The notes below the pieces were generated by a model. That model saw nothing but the letters and a program-made list of their open reading frames with translations, searched no databases and was not told the DNA's origin. From Pseudomonas mendocina (GTDB lineage: Bacteria; Pseudomonadota; Gammaproteobacteria; Pseudomonadales; Pseudomonadaceae): 64,000 nucleotides of DNA. Position 1 is the first letter of the stretch. Every line of letters begins with the position of its first letter. The stretch is taken from assembly GCF_003008615.1 (NCBI RefSeq), contig NZ_CP027657.1:1798001-1862000 (forward strand). Direction: 5' to 3'. Of this stretch, positions 56,908 through 64,000 are shown in pieces. The translations under genes were made by a program, and so were the position numbers.

Positions 56908-58820
56908 CACTCACTCTCCTCCAACTGCTGCTGTAGCGCTTCCAGGGTTTCCAGCGCCAGCAGCCATGACTCTTCCAACTCGGCCTCACGGGCTTTCAAC
57001 TTCGCCTGCTCCGCCAGACAATCGCGCAACTCATCCTTGCGCGCAGCCTCGTAGAGACCGCTGTCGCCCAGTTGGGTTTCCACGGCGGCGAGCTTTTCCT
57101 GCACCTTGCCCAGCTCCTGCTCCAGCTTGTCGGCCTGCTTCTTGTGCGGGGCGAGTTGCTGGCGCAGCGCGGCGGCGGCCTGGCGCTGGGCGCGCTTGTC
57201 GGTCTTGTCCGCAGCACCTTCTACCGGAGCACTGACCGGCGCCTGGCGCTGACGGTAATCCACCAGCCAGCGCGCGTAGTCGTCGAGGTCACCATCGAAC
57301 GGCACCACGCGACCTTCGGCGACCAGCAGGAACTCGTCGGTGGTGCTCTTGAGCAGATGGCGATCGTGCGAGACCACCACCACGGCGCCAGCGAACTCCT
57401 GCAGGGCCATGGTCAACGCCAGGCGCATTTCCAGGTCGAGGTGGTTGGTCGGCTCATCGAGCAGCAGCAGATTGGGCTTGCCCCAGGCGATCAGTGCCAG
57501 GGCCAAGCGGGCCTTCTCTCCACCGGAGAAGTTCACCACCGGCTCGTCACAACGCGGGCCGCGGAAGTCGAAACCGCCGAGGAAGTCGCGCAGCGTCTGC
57601 TCGCGCTCGGCCGGCGCGATGCGCTGCAGGTGCAGCAGCGGGCTGGCCTTGTCGTCCAGGGCATCGAGCTGGTGCTGGGCGAAATAGCCGATCACCAGGT
57701 TTTCGCCGCGGGTCAGGCTGCCGCTCAGCGGCTGCAGCTCGGCGGAAAGGTTCTTGATCAGCGTCGACTTGCCCGCGCCATTGGGGCCGAGCAGGCCGAT
57801 GCGCGCACCGGGCACCAGGCTCAGCTTGACCTGCTGCAGCACGGTCTTGTCGCCATAACCCAGGCGCCCTTCGCTGAGGCTGAGCAGCGGCGTGGAAATC
57901 TTGTCGGCCTCGCGGAACACGAAATCGAACGGCGAGTCGACGTGCGCCGCTCTCAGCTCTTCCATGCGCTCCAGGGCCTTGATACGGCTCTGCGCCTGGC
58001 GGGCCTTGGTAGCCTGGGCCTTAAAGCGGGCGATGTACTTTTCCATGTGCGCGCGTTGCGCCTGCTGCTTCTCGTAGGCCTGTTGCTGCTGGGCCAGGCG
58101 TTCGGCACGGGTGCGCTCGAAGGCCGTGTAGCCACCTCGATACAGGTTCAGCTTGCGCTGCTCGACATGGGCGACGTGATCGACCACGGCATCGAGGAAA
58201 TCGCGGTCGTGGGAAATCAGCAGCAAGGTGCCGGGGTAGCTCTGCAGCCAACCTTCCAACCAGAGAATCGCGTCCAGATCCAGGTGGTTGGTCGGCTCGT
58301 CGAGCAACAGCAGATCGGACGGACACATCAGCGCCTGGGCCAGGTTCAGACGCATCCGCCAGCCACCGGAGAAGTCGCCGACACGACGATCCATCTGCGC
58401 GTTCTCGAAGCCCAGGCCAGCCAGCAATTTGCGTGCGCGGGCATCGGCGGTATAGCCATCGGCGCTGTCCAGCTCGCTGTGCAGACGGGCAATGGCAGCA
58501 CCATCATGGCTCTGCTCGGCGGCGGCCAGTTCGGCCTGCACGCGGCGCAGGTTGTGGTCGCCGTCGAGCACGTAGTCGACAGCCAGACGGTCGAGGGTAT
58601 CGACCTCCTGACGCATATGGGCGATGCGCCAGTCGCCGGGCAGCAGGCAATCGCCGGCGTCCGGGGTCAACTCGCCGCGCAACAGGGCGAACAGGCTGGA
58701 TTTACCGGCGCCGTTGGCGCCGATCAGGCCGGCCTTGTGACCGGCGTGCAGGGTCAGCTCGGCGCCTTCGAGCAGGCGTTGCGGACCACGCTGTAGAGTG
58801 AGGTTCTGGAGTCGGATCAT
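56907..58820 (-). CDS. ABC-F ribosome-associated ATPase, YheS-like
   Basis: A 637-residue soluble protein with two ABC domains and no membrane part. Walker A sites are GANGAGKSS and GPNGAGKST, signatures FSGGWRMRL and FSGGEKARL; the linker (about residues 230-300, rich in Arg, Gln and Lys) enters the ribosomal E site in the family. The C-terminal coiled coil (about 550-637) is long. Length and motif spellings match E. coli YheS. It heads a two-gene unit with the MscS-type channel. Confidence 0.93.
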   Translation of the reverse strand: MIRLQNLTLQRGPQRLLEGAELTLHAGHKAGLIGANGAGKSSLFALLRGELTPDAGDCLLPGDWRIAHMRQEVDTLDRLAVDYVLDGDHNLRRVQAELAAAEQSHDGAAIARLHSELDSADGYTADARARKLLAGLGFENAQMDRRVGDFSGGWRMRLNLAQALMCPSDLLLLDEPTNHLDLDAILWLEGWLQSYPGTLLLISHDRDFLDAVVDHVAHVEQRKLNLYRGGYTAFERTRAERLAQQQQAYEKQQAQRAHMEKYIARFKAQATKARQAQSRIKALERMEELRAAHVDSPFDFVFREADKISTPLLSLSEGRLGYGDKTVLQQVKLSLVPGARIGLLGPNGAGKSTLIKNLSAELQPLSGSLTRGENLVIGYFAQHQLDALDDKASPLLHLQRIAPAEREQTLRDFLGGFDFRGPRCDEPVVNFSGGEKARLALALIAWGKPNLLLLDEPTNHLDLEMRLALTMALQEFAGAVVVVSHDRHLLKSTTDEFLLVAEGRVVPFDGDLDDYARWLVDYRQRQAPVSAPVEGAADKTDKRAQRQAAAALRQQLAPHKKQADKLEQELGKVQEKLAAVETQLGDSGLYEAARKDELRDCLAEQAKLKAREAELEESWLLALETLEALQQQLEESE

Positions 58821-58870
58821 AATGGCGGCGGAGTCTATCAGTTTCGCCCCGAAATCGCCTGGGAGGCCGC

Positions 58871-59314
58871 GTGCAGGATCTATGGAATTTCGCCGTACAG
58901 CTCTACGCTCGCCCGGGTGTGGAAAGTGCCTGCCTGGAACTGCAGGATTCAGGCTGTGACGTCTGCCTGTTACTGGCCGGCGCCTGGCTCGAGCAACGTG
59001 GCATTCCTTGCCGGGACGACTATTTGCAGGCCTTGCGCGACCTGGCGCAGCCCTGGCAGCAGAACGTCGTCATGCCATTGCGGCAAGCACGCCGGCAATG
59101 GCGAACAGCCGCGAGCCAGGATGTCGAATTAACGACCCTGCGCGAGCAGCTCAAGCAAATGGAACTGGAAGCCGAACGGCTGTTACTGAAAAGGCTGGAA
59201 GCGCTGACCAAGGATTGGCCAAGCGAGAGCGCCGGCAGTGACTGGCTGCGACACCTTGCCGGAAATGACAACGCCGCGCTGCAAGTGCTGCGCGGCGCCG
59301 TTATCACTCGTTAG
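58871..59314 (+). CDS. TIGR02444/DUF2390 family protein
   Basis: A 147-residue helical protein with the family pattern LWNFAVQLYARPGVESACLELQDSGCDVCLLL and a C-terminal coiled coil (LTTLREQLKQMELEAERLLLKRLEAL). It starts at a GTG (58871), which family members often use, after GGGAGG. It is divergent from the YheS gene and its stop overlaps the converging algP stop by 4 bp. Function unknown. Confidence 0.82.
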   Translation: MQDLWNFAVQLYARPGVESACLELQDSGCDVCLLLAGAWLEQRGIPCRDDYLQALRDLAQPWQQNVVMPLRQARRQWRTAASQDVELTTLREQLKQMELEAERLLLKRLEALTKDWPSESAGSDWLRHLAGNDNAALQVLRGAVITR

Positions 59315-60429
59315 GACGCGCTCGATGCACCAGGAGCAGCGGCACCATTGGTGGCCGCGGCAGGCGCCGGAGCGACCGCTGGAGCAGTAGGAGCTGCGGG
59401 AGCTGCCGCGGCCTTGGGCTGTGCCGGCTTAGCGGGGGCTTTGGCAGCGGCAGGCTTGGCAGCAGCGGGTTTAGCCGGCGCTTTCGCAGCAGCTGGCTTG
59501 GCGGCAGCGGGTTTAGCCGGCGCTTTCGCAGCGGCTGGCTTGGCGGCAGCGGGCTTGGCCGGGGCTTTCGCAGCGGCTGGCTTGGCGGCGGCGGGTTTGG
59601 CCGGAGCTTTCGCAGCAGCTGGCTTGGCGGCAGCGGGTTTGGCCGGAGCTTTGGCAGCAGCGGGTTTAGCCGGAGCTTTGGCAGCAGCTGGCTTGGCAGC
59701 AGCGGGTTTAGCCGGAGCTTTGGCAGCAACTGGCTTGGCAGCAGCGGGTTTAGCCGGAGCTTTGGCAGCAGTTGGCTTGGCAGCAGCGGGTTTAGCCGGG
59801 GCTTTGGCAGCAGCTGGCTTGGCAGCAGCGGGTTTAGCCGGGGCTTTGGCAGCAGCTGGCTTGGCGGCAGCGGGCTTGGCTGGGACTTTCGCAGCCGCCG
59901 GTTTGGCAGCAGGTGCTTTAGCCACAGGCTTGGCCGGAGCCTTCTTAGCCGGAGCCTTGGCAGCTACCGGTTTCTTCGCAGCAGCGGGTTTGCTGGCAGG
60001 TTTGGCGGCAGGTGCAACCACTTTGGCCTCGCGTACCGACAGTGCCTTGCCTACTGCTTCCTTGACCTTACCGACACCCTGAGCCAGCTTCAGGCTTTCC
60101 TGAGCATCACGCTTGAGTTGGGCGATATAGGTGCGAGTCTCGCTCTGGCTGGACTTGAGCGCATCAAGCAACTCCTCCAGCTCAGCGACTGCATCCTTGG
60201 CCTTGGCCTGCGCCTTGGCTTTGCCGGCCACGGCGGCGTCCTGCAGCTTGCTGCGGGCCTTGTGCAGTTTTTCCTGGGCCTTGCCGCGCTGTTTCTCAAG
60301 CTTGGTGAGGAGTTTCTCGGCATCGACCAACGCTTGCGAACAAGCGCCTTCCAGATGTTCGAGCAGGCTGGCAGACAGTTGATGAAGCAAATGCAGCGGG
60401 GTAGTGATGGACTTCTTCTTGGCCGACAT
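59311..60429 (-). CDS. algP: AlgP/AlgR3-like histone-H1-type protein
   Basis: A 372-residue protein. Residues 1-125 form a helical domain (LHLLHQLSASLLEHLEGACSQAL, KLEKQRGKAQEKLHKARSKLQ); the rest is Lys/Pro/Ala-rich, with tandem KPAA-type units like histone H1 tails. It regulates alginate synthesis and binds DNA in P. aeruginosa. The repeat zone is 59420-59886. GAGGCGCGCC lies just before the ATG. The protein length is set by unit number and is slippage-prone. Confidence 0.9.
   Translation of the reverse strand: MSAKKKSITTPLHLLHQLSASLLEHLEGACSQALVDAEKLLTKLEKQRGKAQEKLHKARSKLQDAAVAGKAKAQAKAKDAVAELEELLDALKSSQSETRTYIAQLKRDAQESLKLAQGVGKVKEAVGKALSVREAKVVAPAAKPASKPAAAKKPVAAKAPAKKAPAKPVAKAPAAKPAAAKVPAKPAAAKPAAAKAPAKPAAAKPAAAKAPAKPAAAKPTAAKAPAKPAAAKPVAAKAPAKPAAAKPAAAKAPAKPAAAKAPAKPAAAKPAAAKAPAKPAAAKPAAAKAPAKPAAAKPAAAKAPAKPAAAKPAAAKAPAKPAAAKPAAAKAPAKPAQPKAAAAPAAPTAPAVAPAPAAATNGAAAPGASSAS
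59420..59886 (-). repeat. 42-bp tandem repeats in algP
   Basis: About ten near-identical 42-nt units, each coding APAKPAAAKPAAAK with Thr or Val variants at one place, plus one 27-nt short unit. Every unit preserves frame. The opposite strand is also open through it, which is a composition effect. Confidence 0.85.
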
Positions 60430-60620
60430 GGCGCGCCTCCAGGCGGATGTGGATGCGCCCATACTAGACGCAGGCGCGAGCCCTCGCCATAGGCCTTTTG
60501 GCGATCCGAGCAGATACCGACGTGCACTGGCATAATCGCCAAGGCCTTTTGATGCGCCGGCGAACCTCATGTCGCTGCGAAACCTTAACAGCCCTAGCAT
60601 CTTGATCGGGAGACATCGTC

Positions 60621-61268
60621 ATGAGCCGCGCCGTATTCGCCGCCCTCGCCCTCTGCTGCAGCCTCGGCGCTCAGGCCGACCAGCAGAGGCAGGATCTGGC
60701 CTACAGCCTTGGCGTACGTCTGGGTGAGCGGTTGCAGGACGAAGTTCCGGATCTACCACTGAACGATCTGCTCGAAGGCTTGCGCCAGGCCTATGAAGGC
60801 AAGCCATTGCGGCTCCCGGACGCGCGGATCGAGCAACTGCTCGATGCCCACGAAGCCAGCATCGCCGCCAGCCCGCAGCACCACGCCAGGGCCGTCGAAG
60901 TGGAACAGCGCTTCCTAGCCGAGCAACGCGCACTGCCCAATGTGCGTGCACTCGAGAGCGGTGTACTGGTCACGGAACTGCGCGCTGGGAGCGGCGCCAA
61001 ACCCACCGCCAGCAGCCGAGTTCAGGTTCGCTACCGTGGCACCCTGGCTGATGGCAGCGTCTTCGATGAGAGCAACTCACCGCAGTGGTTTCGTCTGGAC
61101 AGTCTGATCGCCGGCTGGCGTAGCGCGCTACTACAGATGCCCAAAGGCGCCCATTGGCGGCTGGTAGTGCCGTCGGCTCAGGCCTACGGCGAAGAAGGCG
61201 CGGGGGACCTGATTCCACCGCACGCGCCACTGGTGTTCGATCTGGAGTTGCTCGACGTCGCCAACTGA
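60621..61268 (+). CDS. FKBP-type peptidyl-prolyl isomerase
   Basis: A 215-residue protein with a signal peptide (MSRAVFAALALCCSLGAQA), an N-terminal helical dimerisation domain (LAYSLGVRLGERLQDEV) and a C-terminal FKBP domain (VQVRYRGTLADGSVFDES, IAGWRSALLQMPKGAHWRLVVPSAQAYGEEGAGDLIPPHAPLVFDLELLDV). It assists folding in the periplasm. It lies between algP and algQ, as PA5254 does in P. aeruginosa. Confidence 0.93.
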   Translation: MSRAVFAALALCCSLGAQADQQRQDLAYSLGVRLGERLQDEVPDLPLNDLLEGLRQAYEGKPLRLPDARIEQLLDAHEASIAASPQHHARAVEVEQRFLAEQRALPNVRALESGVLVTELRAGSGAKPTASSRVQVRYRGTLADGSVFDESNSPQWFRLDSLIAGWRSALLQMPKGAHWRLVVPSAQAYGEEGAGDLIPPHAPLVFDLELLDVAN

Positions 61269-61290
61269 GCCGGCACGCCGAGCCAACCAG

Positions 61291-61764
61291 TCAGGCCAAT
61301 ACCGCGGCCTGCTCCTGATGGGCGTTGTGCAACACCTCGATCAGGCAGTCTTCCAACTCGAAACGCTCATGCAGCAGTTGCCCCAGGCGATTGAGTTCGG
61401 CCATCAAAGAAGCGTTGTCACGGCAGTCGCCGTTATCGCAACGATCGTTGAATGCCAGTGCCACCTCGGTAATGGATTCGATCCGTGGATAGATCTGCTT
61501 GGCCAGTTCCAGGCCGCGCTGATCGTTGAAGGCCTTGGCCTCGTTGGTGAGCTGCTCGTAGACCTCGAAATGTCCGGCCGACACGTAGTCCACCAATAAC
61601 TCGCAAAAGCCCTGCAAAGTCTCGCCATTGATCGTAGGGGCCTGCGGCGCCTTGGTCAGATCGGTATAGGCCAGCACCAGCTCACGGCGCTCACCCAGCC
61701 AACGGTCAATCAGCTGGTGCACACCACCCCAACGTTCCTGTGCGTTCTGACAACTCTCAAGCAT
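61291..61764 (-). CDS. algQ: Anti-sigma-70 factor AlgQ/Rsd
   Basis: A 157-residue helical protein of the Rsd/AlgQ family ([36 protein letters not shown]). It binds region 4 of sigma-70 and shifts polymerase to other sigmas; in P. aeruginosa it affects alginate and pyoverdine. The 298-nt region upstream to dsbB holds no gene I can support. Confidence 0.94.
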   Translation of the reverse strand: MLESCQNAQERWGGVHQLIDRWLGERRELVLAYTDLTKAPQAPTINGETLQGFCELLVDYVSAGHFEVYEQLTNEAKAFNDQRGLELAKQIYPRIESITEVALAFNDRCDNGDCRDNASLMAELNRLGQLLHERFELEDCLIEVLHNAHQEQAAVLA

Positions 61765-62062
61765 GATGAACCTCGCTTCCCTTATCGGTAATGCCTGTTA
61801 TACGTCCACTCCCGAGACGTTTATAGGGTCGGCCATCCTGGGCACTATCCTTTCGACCGTCGCGATGCAACGTAGAAAACTGCTCACGCCGTTTTTTTGT
61901 CAATTGCCAGCTGATCACGGAAAGGAAACCGCAAAATGGCGTTTTTCCGGCGGTGCGTGCGAGCCAGATTATGCCCGCAGGCACACACCATCAAGGCACC
62001 TTGGCGAGAAATTTAATACGCGCGTTTGATCGGCACGACCAGAGTGCCGTGCCCTCTACGCT

Positions 62063-62554
62063 TCAACGACGACGCAGCAGCTGCAACAGGCAGAAGCCGA
62101 ACATGCCGATGAACGCCAGCAGGCTCCACTCGGGAATGCTCATGCCGAACAAGGTCCAGTTGACCTCTGCGCAATCCGCCGTGCCCTGGAACACCAGGCG
62201 CACGACGTCCTGCATCGGCAGGGCCTGCATCATGAACTCCAGACTCGGCAGACAGGCCTCGAGCTGATCGGCCGGAACGCTCTGCAGATAGATTTGCCGC
62301 CCAGCCGTAGCGCCACCGATGAGTACGAACAACAACGCCAGCACGGCATAGATGCGCTGGCCAAGGCGCCCTGGGCCATGGATCGCGGCCACCAGGCAGA
62401 CGAGACCAAACCCGATCACGCAGATGCGCTGGACGATGCACATCGGGCAGGGCTCCAGCCCCACTGCATGCTCCAGATAAAGAGCCACTGCCATGAGCAG
62501 CACGCAGCCGAGAAATGCCAGGAAGAACAGGGGACGCGGACTGGCCAATTGCAT
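62063..62554 (-). CDS. Disulfide bond formation protein, DsbB/DsbH family
   Basis: A 163-residue four-helix membrane protein that reoxidises DsbA and passes electrons to quinone. Both disulfide pairs are present: Cys36 and Cys39 (EPCPMC) in the first periplasmic loop and Cys101 and Cys128 (LEACLPSLEF, TADCAEVNW) in the second. GGAG lies 7 nt before the ATG at 62554. It is downstream of the hemX-hemY genes, in the place of P. aeruginosa dsbH. Confidence 0.93.
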   Translation of the reverse strand: MQLASPRPLFFLAFLGCVLLMAVALYLEHAVGLEPCPMCIVQRICVIGFGLVCLVAAIHGPGRLGQRIYAVLALLFVLIGGATAGRQIYLQSVPADQLEACLPSLEFMMQALPMQDVVRLVFQGTADCAEVNWTLFGMSIPEWSLLAFIGMFGFCLLQLLRRR

Positions 62555-62669
62555 GATGGCTCCGGAGGGAAATCGAGGGCAGTACGGTAGAGGAAAGCAT
62601 GGGCGCCTTTCAAGGCGCCTCATGCATGGCGAACGGCTACTCGTCCGAACGGAATGCCCCTCCGTCCGC

Positions 62670-63917
62670 TCAGATGCTCGCACTCTGAGGCTGCGGCAGG
62701 CTGGGCAAGCCCTGGTGCAGCAGAGCGTGGCTCTCGAGCAGCAACTGATTGCTGCGTTCCAGCTCACCCAGTTGCGCCAACAGGCGGGCCAGTTCGGCGC
62801 AGGTTTCCGGGTGACGCTCGACCTTCAGGCTGGTTTCGAAATAATCGCGCGCCTTGCCCCAGAGTTGATTCTGCAGGCACAACCGGCCAAGGGTCAGTAG
62901 CAACGCCGGATCCTGCGGGTGCTGCTTGAGCCAGAGCTCGGCTGTCTGTAGCTGGCGCGCCGGATCGGCGCCCCGCAGCACACCATAGAAGCGTGCCAAG
63001 CGGCTGTCGTAGCCACGCTTGAGCGCACTGCGTAGCACCTCTTCGGCCTCCTCCTGCGCCCCCAGGCGACGCAACTGCTCGACATAGGTGGCGATCAGCT
63101 CCGGCTCCTGACGCAACGGCGCGGAAAGCTGTTGCCAGGCTTGCGTCAACGGCTGCAATGCAGCTTCACCCTCGCCCTGTCCAGCATGACCGGCCTCAGC
63201 CAGGCGACCGCGCCAGGTTTCGCGCTCCAGTTCGTCGAGTTCGGCGGCAGGCAGGGCTTTTTCCTTGCGCAGCTCCGGCAGCAACCCGAGCAAGGCAGAC
63301 CAGTCCTGACGCTGCAGATACAAGCGCTGCAACTGGCGCAACACCAAGTGATGGCCCGGATGGCGTTCACGCATCGCCTGCAGGGTGTCCAGGGCGGCGT
63401 CGCTGTCACCACGACTGCGCTGCAGTTCGGCATGCGTCAGGGCAATGGCCAGCTCCGCTTGCGGCTGCTTGTTCAGCGCGCGCTCGAGCAATGCATCGCT
63501 CTGTTCATGCTGGCCAAGCTTGTTCGCCGCACGTGCAGCACCCAGGTAATACATCAGCGGCTGGCTGTCGGCCTCGGCAGCGCGAGTCAACTGGCGCTGA
63601 GCACGCGCCCAGCGTCCCTCGGCGAGATCCAGCATGCCCTGCTCGGAGGCCTGGCGGACACGACGAGTGCGGTGCAATCGCGACCATGGGTTGGCCAGAC
63701 GCGTCGAGCTGAGCAGCAGGCGCAACGTCAGTTTGATCAGGTAGTAGAGCAGCACGACGACCAGTACCAGACCGAGGAAAGCCCAAAGACCGGACTGGTA
63801 ACGGAAGCCCTTGTAGGCGAACAGCACGTAACCGCGGTCGGCATCGATGGCCAGACTGAGCACGTACAGACCGGCGGCGACGGCCAGCAGCAACAGCAGC
63901 CAGATCAGGCGTTTCAT
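62670..63917 (-). CDS. HemY-like TPR membrane protein
   Basis: A 415-residue protein with two N-terminal membrane helices (MKRLIWLLLLLAVAAGLYVLSLA, SGLWAFLGLVLVVVLLYYLI) and a long TPR-rich domain (LTRAAEADSQPLMYYLGAARAANKLGQHEQSDALLERAL). It is the gammaproteobacterial HemY of unclear role and not the protoporphyrinogen oxidase of Bacillus. Its ATG overlaps the hemX stop (ATGA). Confidence 0.9.
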   Translation of the reverse strand: MKRLIWLLLLLAVAAGLYVLSLAIDADRGYVLFAYKGFRYQSGLWAFLGLVLVVVLLYYLIKLTLRLLLSSTRLANPWSRLHRTRRVRQASEQGMLDLAEGRWARAQRQLTRAAEADSQPLMYYLGAARAANKLGQHEQSDALLERALNKQPQAELAIALTHAELQRSRGDSDAALDTLQAMRERHPGHHLVLRQLQRLYLQRQDWSALLGLLPELRKEKALPAAELDELERETWRGRLAEAGHAGQGEGEAALQPLTQAWQQLSAPLRQEPELIATYVEQLRRLGAQEEAEEVLRSALKRGYDSRLARFYGVLRGADPARQLQTAELWLKQHPQDPALLLTLGRLCLQNQLWGKARDYFETSLKVERHPETCAELARLLAQLGELERSNQLLLESHALLHQGLPSLPQPQSASI

Positions 63918-64000
63918 TGCGCCTCCCCGGCCGCGGCGGCCCCCTGCCGGCGTTGTGCCTGCTTACGTTGCAGGTAAGCCTGCAACGCGTCGAGCGAGTC
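63914..64000 (-). CDS. hemX: C-terminal end of HemX (uroporphyrinogen-III methyltransferase-like), partial
   Basis: Only the last 28 codons are visible: DSLDALQAYLQRKQAQR, an Ala-rich tail and a stop at 63914. The assignment rests mainly on the hemX-hemY order and the 4-bp overlap with the next gene. Confidence 0.6.
   Translation of the reverse strand, partial: DSLDALQAYLQRKQAQRRQGAAAAGEAQ

Noticed and set aside
59420..59886. CRISPR-like regular repeats
   Set aside because: Units are contiguous, coding and lack unique spacers; no cas genes are present.
59348..60082. A 244-codon Ala/Gly-rich frame on the plus strand across algP
   Set aside because: It is the reverse complement of the KPAA repeat; its only content is low-complexity repeat and the minus strand has the conserved N-terminal domain of AlgP.
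61765..62062. A gene between algQ and dsbB
   Set aside because: The only plus-strand frame starting at 61763 is 88 codons, has no recognisable pattern, and overlaps the algQ start region, which must hold its promoter.

Overview
The window reads as a high-GC Pseudomonas chromosome, most like the P. mendocina / P. pseudoalcaligenes / P. oleovorans group. The support is the gene content and order, which match P. aeruginosa from memory: spu/agu polyamine genes, ubiH-pepP-ygfB-zapA-6S RNA, rho-trxA-ppx-ppk-hemB, and algP-algQ-dsbB-hemY-hemX. The dispersed GTAGGGTGCGC-type palindromes also fit this group. No database search was possible; names rest on motifs, length and neighbourhood.

Layout. (1) 1-8.6 kb, polyamine and agmatine catabolism: spuC (cut by the window edge) and spuB on the minus strand, a broken spuA between spuB and spuI, then spuI, a polyamine-binding protein, aguR, aguB and aguA on the plus strand. 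(2) 8.6-13.7 kb: an ANR-type cytochrome c peroxidase gene, then a tightly coupled minus-strand sulfur operon (BigR/SqrR-like repressor, two YeeE/YedE half-transporters, a short DUF2892 protein, a persulfide dioxygenase-like metallohydrolase, a SulP transporter) with a 30-bp perfect dyad at its promoter. (3) 13.8-18.7 kb: gcvT-gcvH without gcvP, and an Fbp-type iron uptake pair without its ATPase. (4) 18.7-25.6 kb: two ubiquinone hydroxylases, pepP, ygfB, divergent from a small coiled-coil gene and zapA, then 6S RNA, 5-FCL, a 43-residue membrane protein and an EVE protein. (5) 25.6-32.5 kb: a membrane diguanylate cyclase and a HlyD/RbbA/ABC-2 exporter operon. (6) 32.5-38.6 kb: FliL-like protein, quinone oxidoreductase, ferredoxin reductase, ubiD, rho, trxA. 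(7) 38.7-43.1 kb: a FadR-type regulator divergent from a polar amino-acid-type ABC importer operon that ends in an allA-like ureidoglycolate lyase. (8) 43-52.6 kb: ppx and ppk facing each other, hemB, DedA, a sterol-desaturase-family protein, elbB, thioesterase, UPF0178 and a small SseB-C protein. (9) 52.7-64 kb: a cytochrome c-FTR1 fusion, LysE exporter, TerC, MscS-type channel, YheS, TIGR02444, algP with its KPAA tandem repeats, FKBP isomerase, algQ, dsbB, hemY-like and the end of hemX.

The points I consider most worth a second look are the spuA wreck; two related palindromic elements whose central hairpins differ in sequence but keep their pairing (one sits inside the loop of the spuI terminator); the operators at bigR, aguB, spuI and the fadR-type gene; the structured terC leader; and the small unannotated membrane protein. 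I did not find a CRISPR array, prophage, transposase or a clear defence or secretion island.
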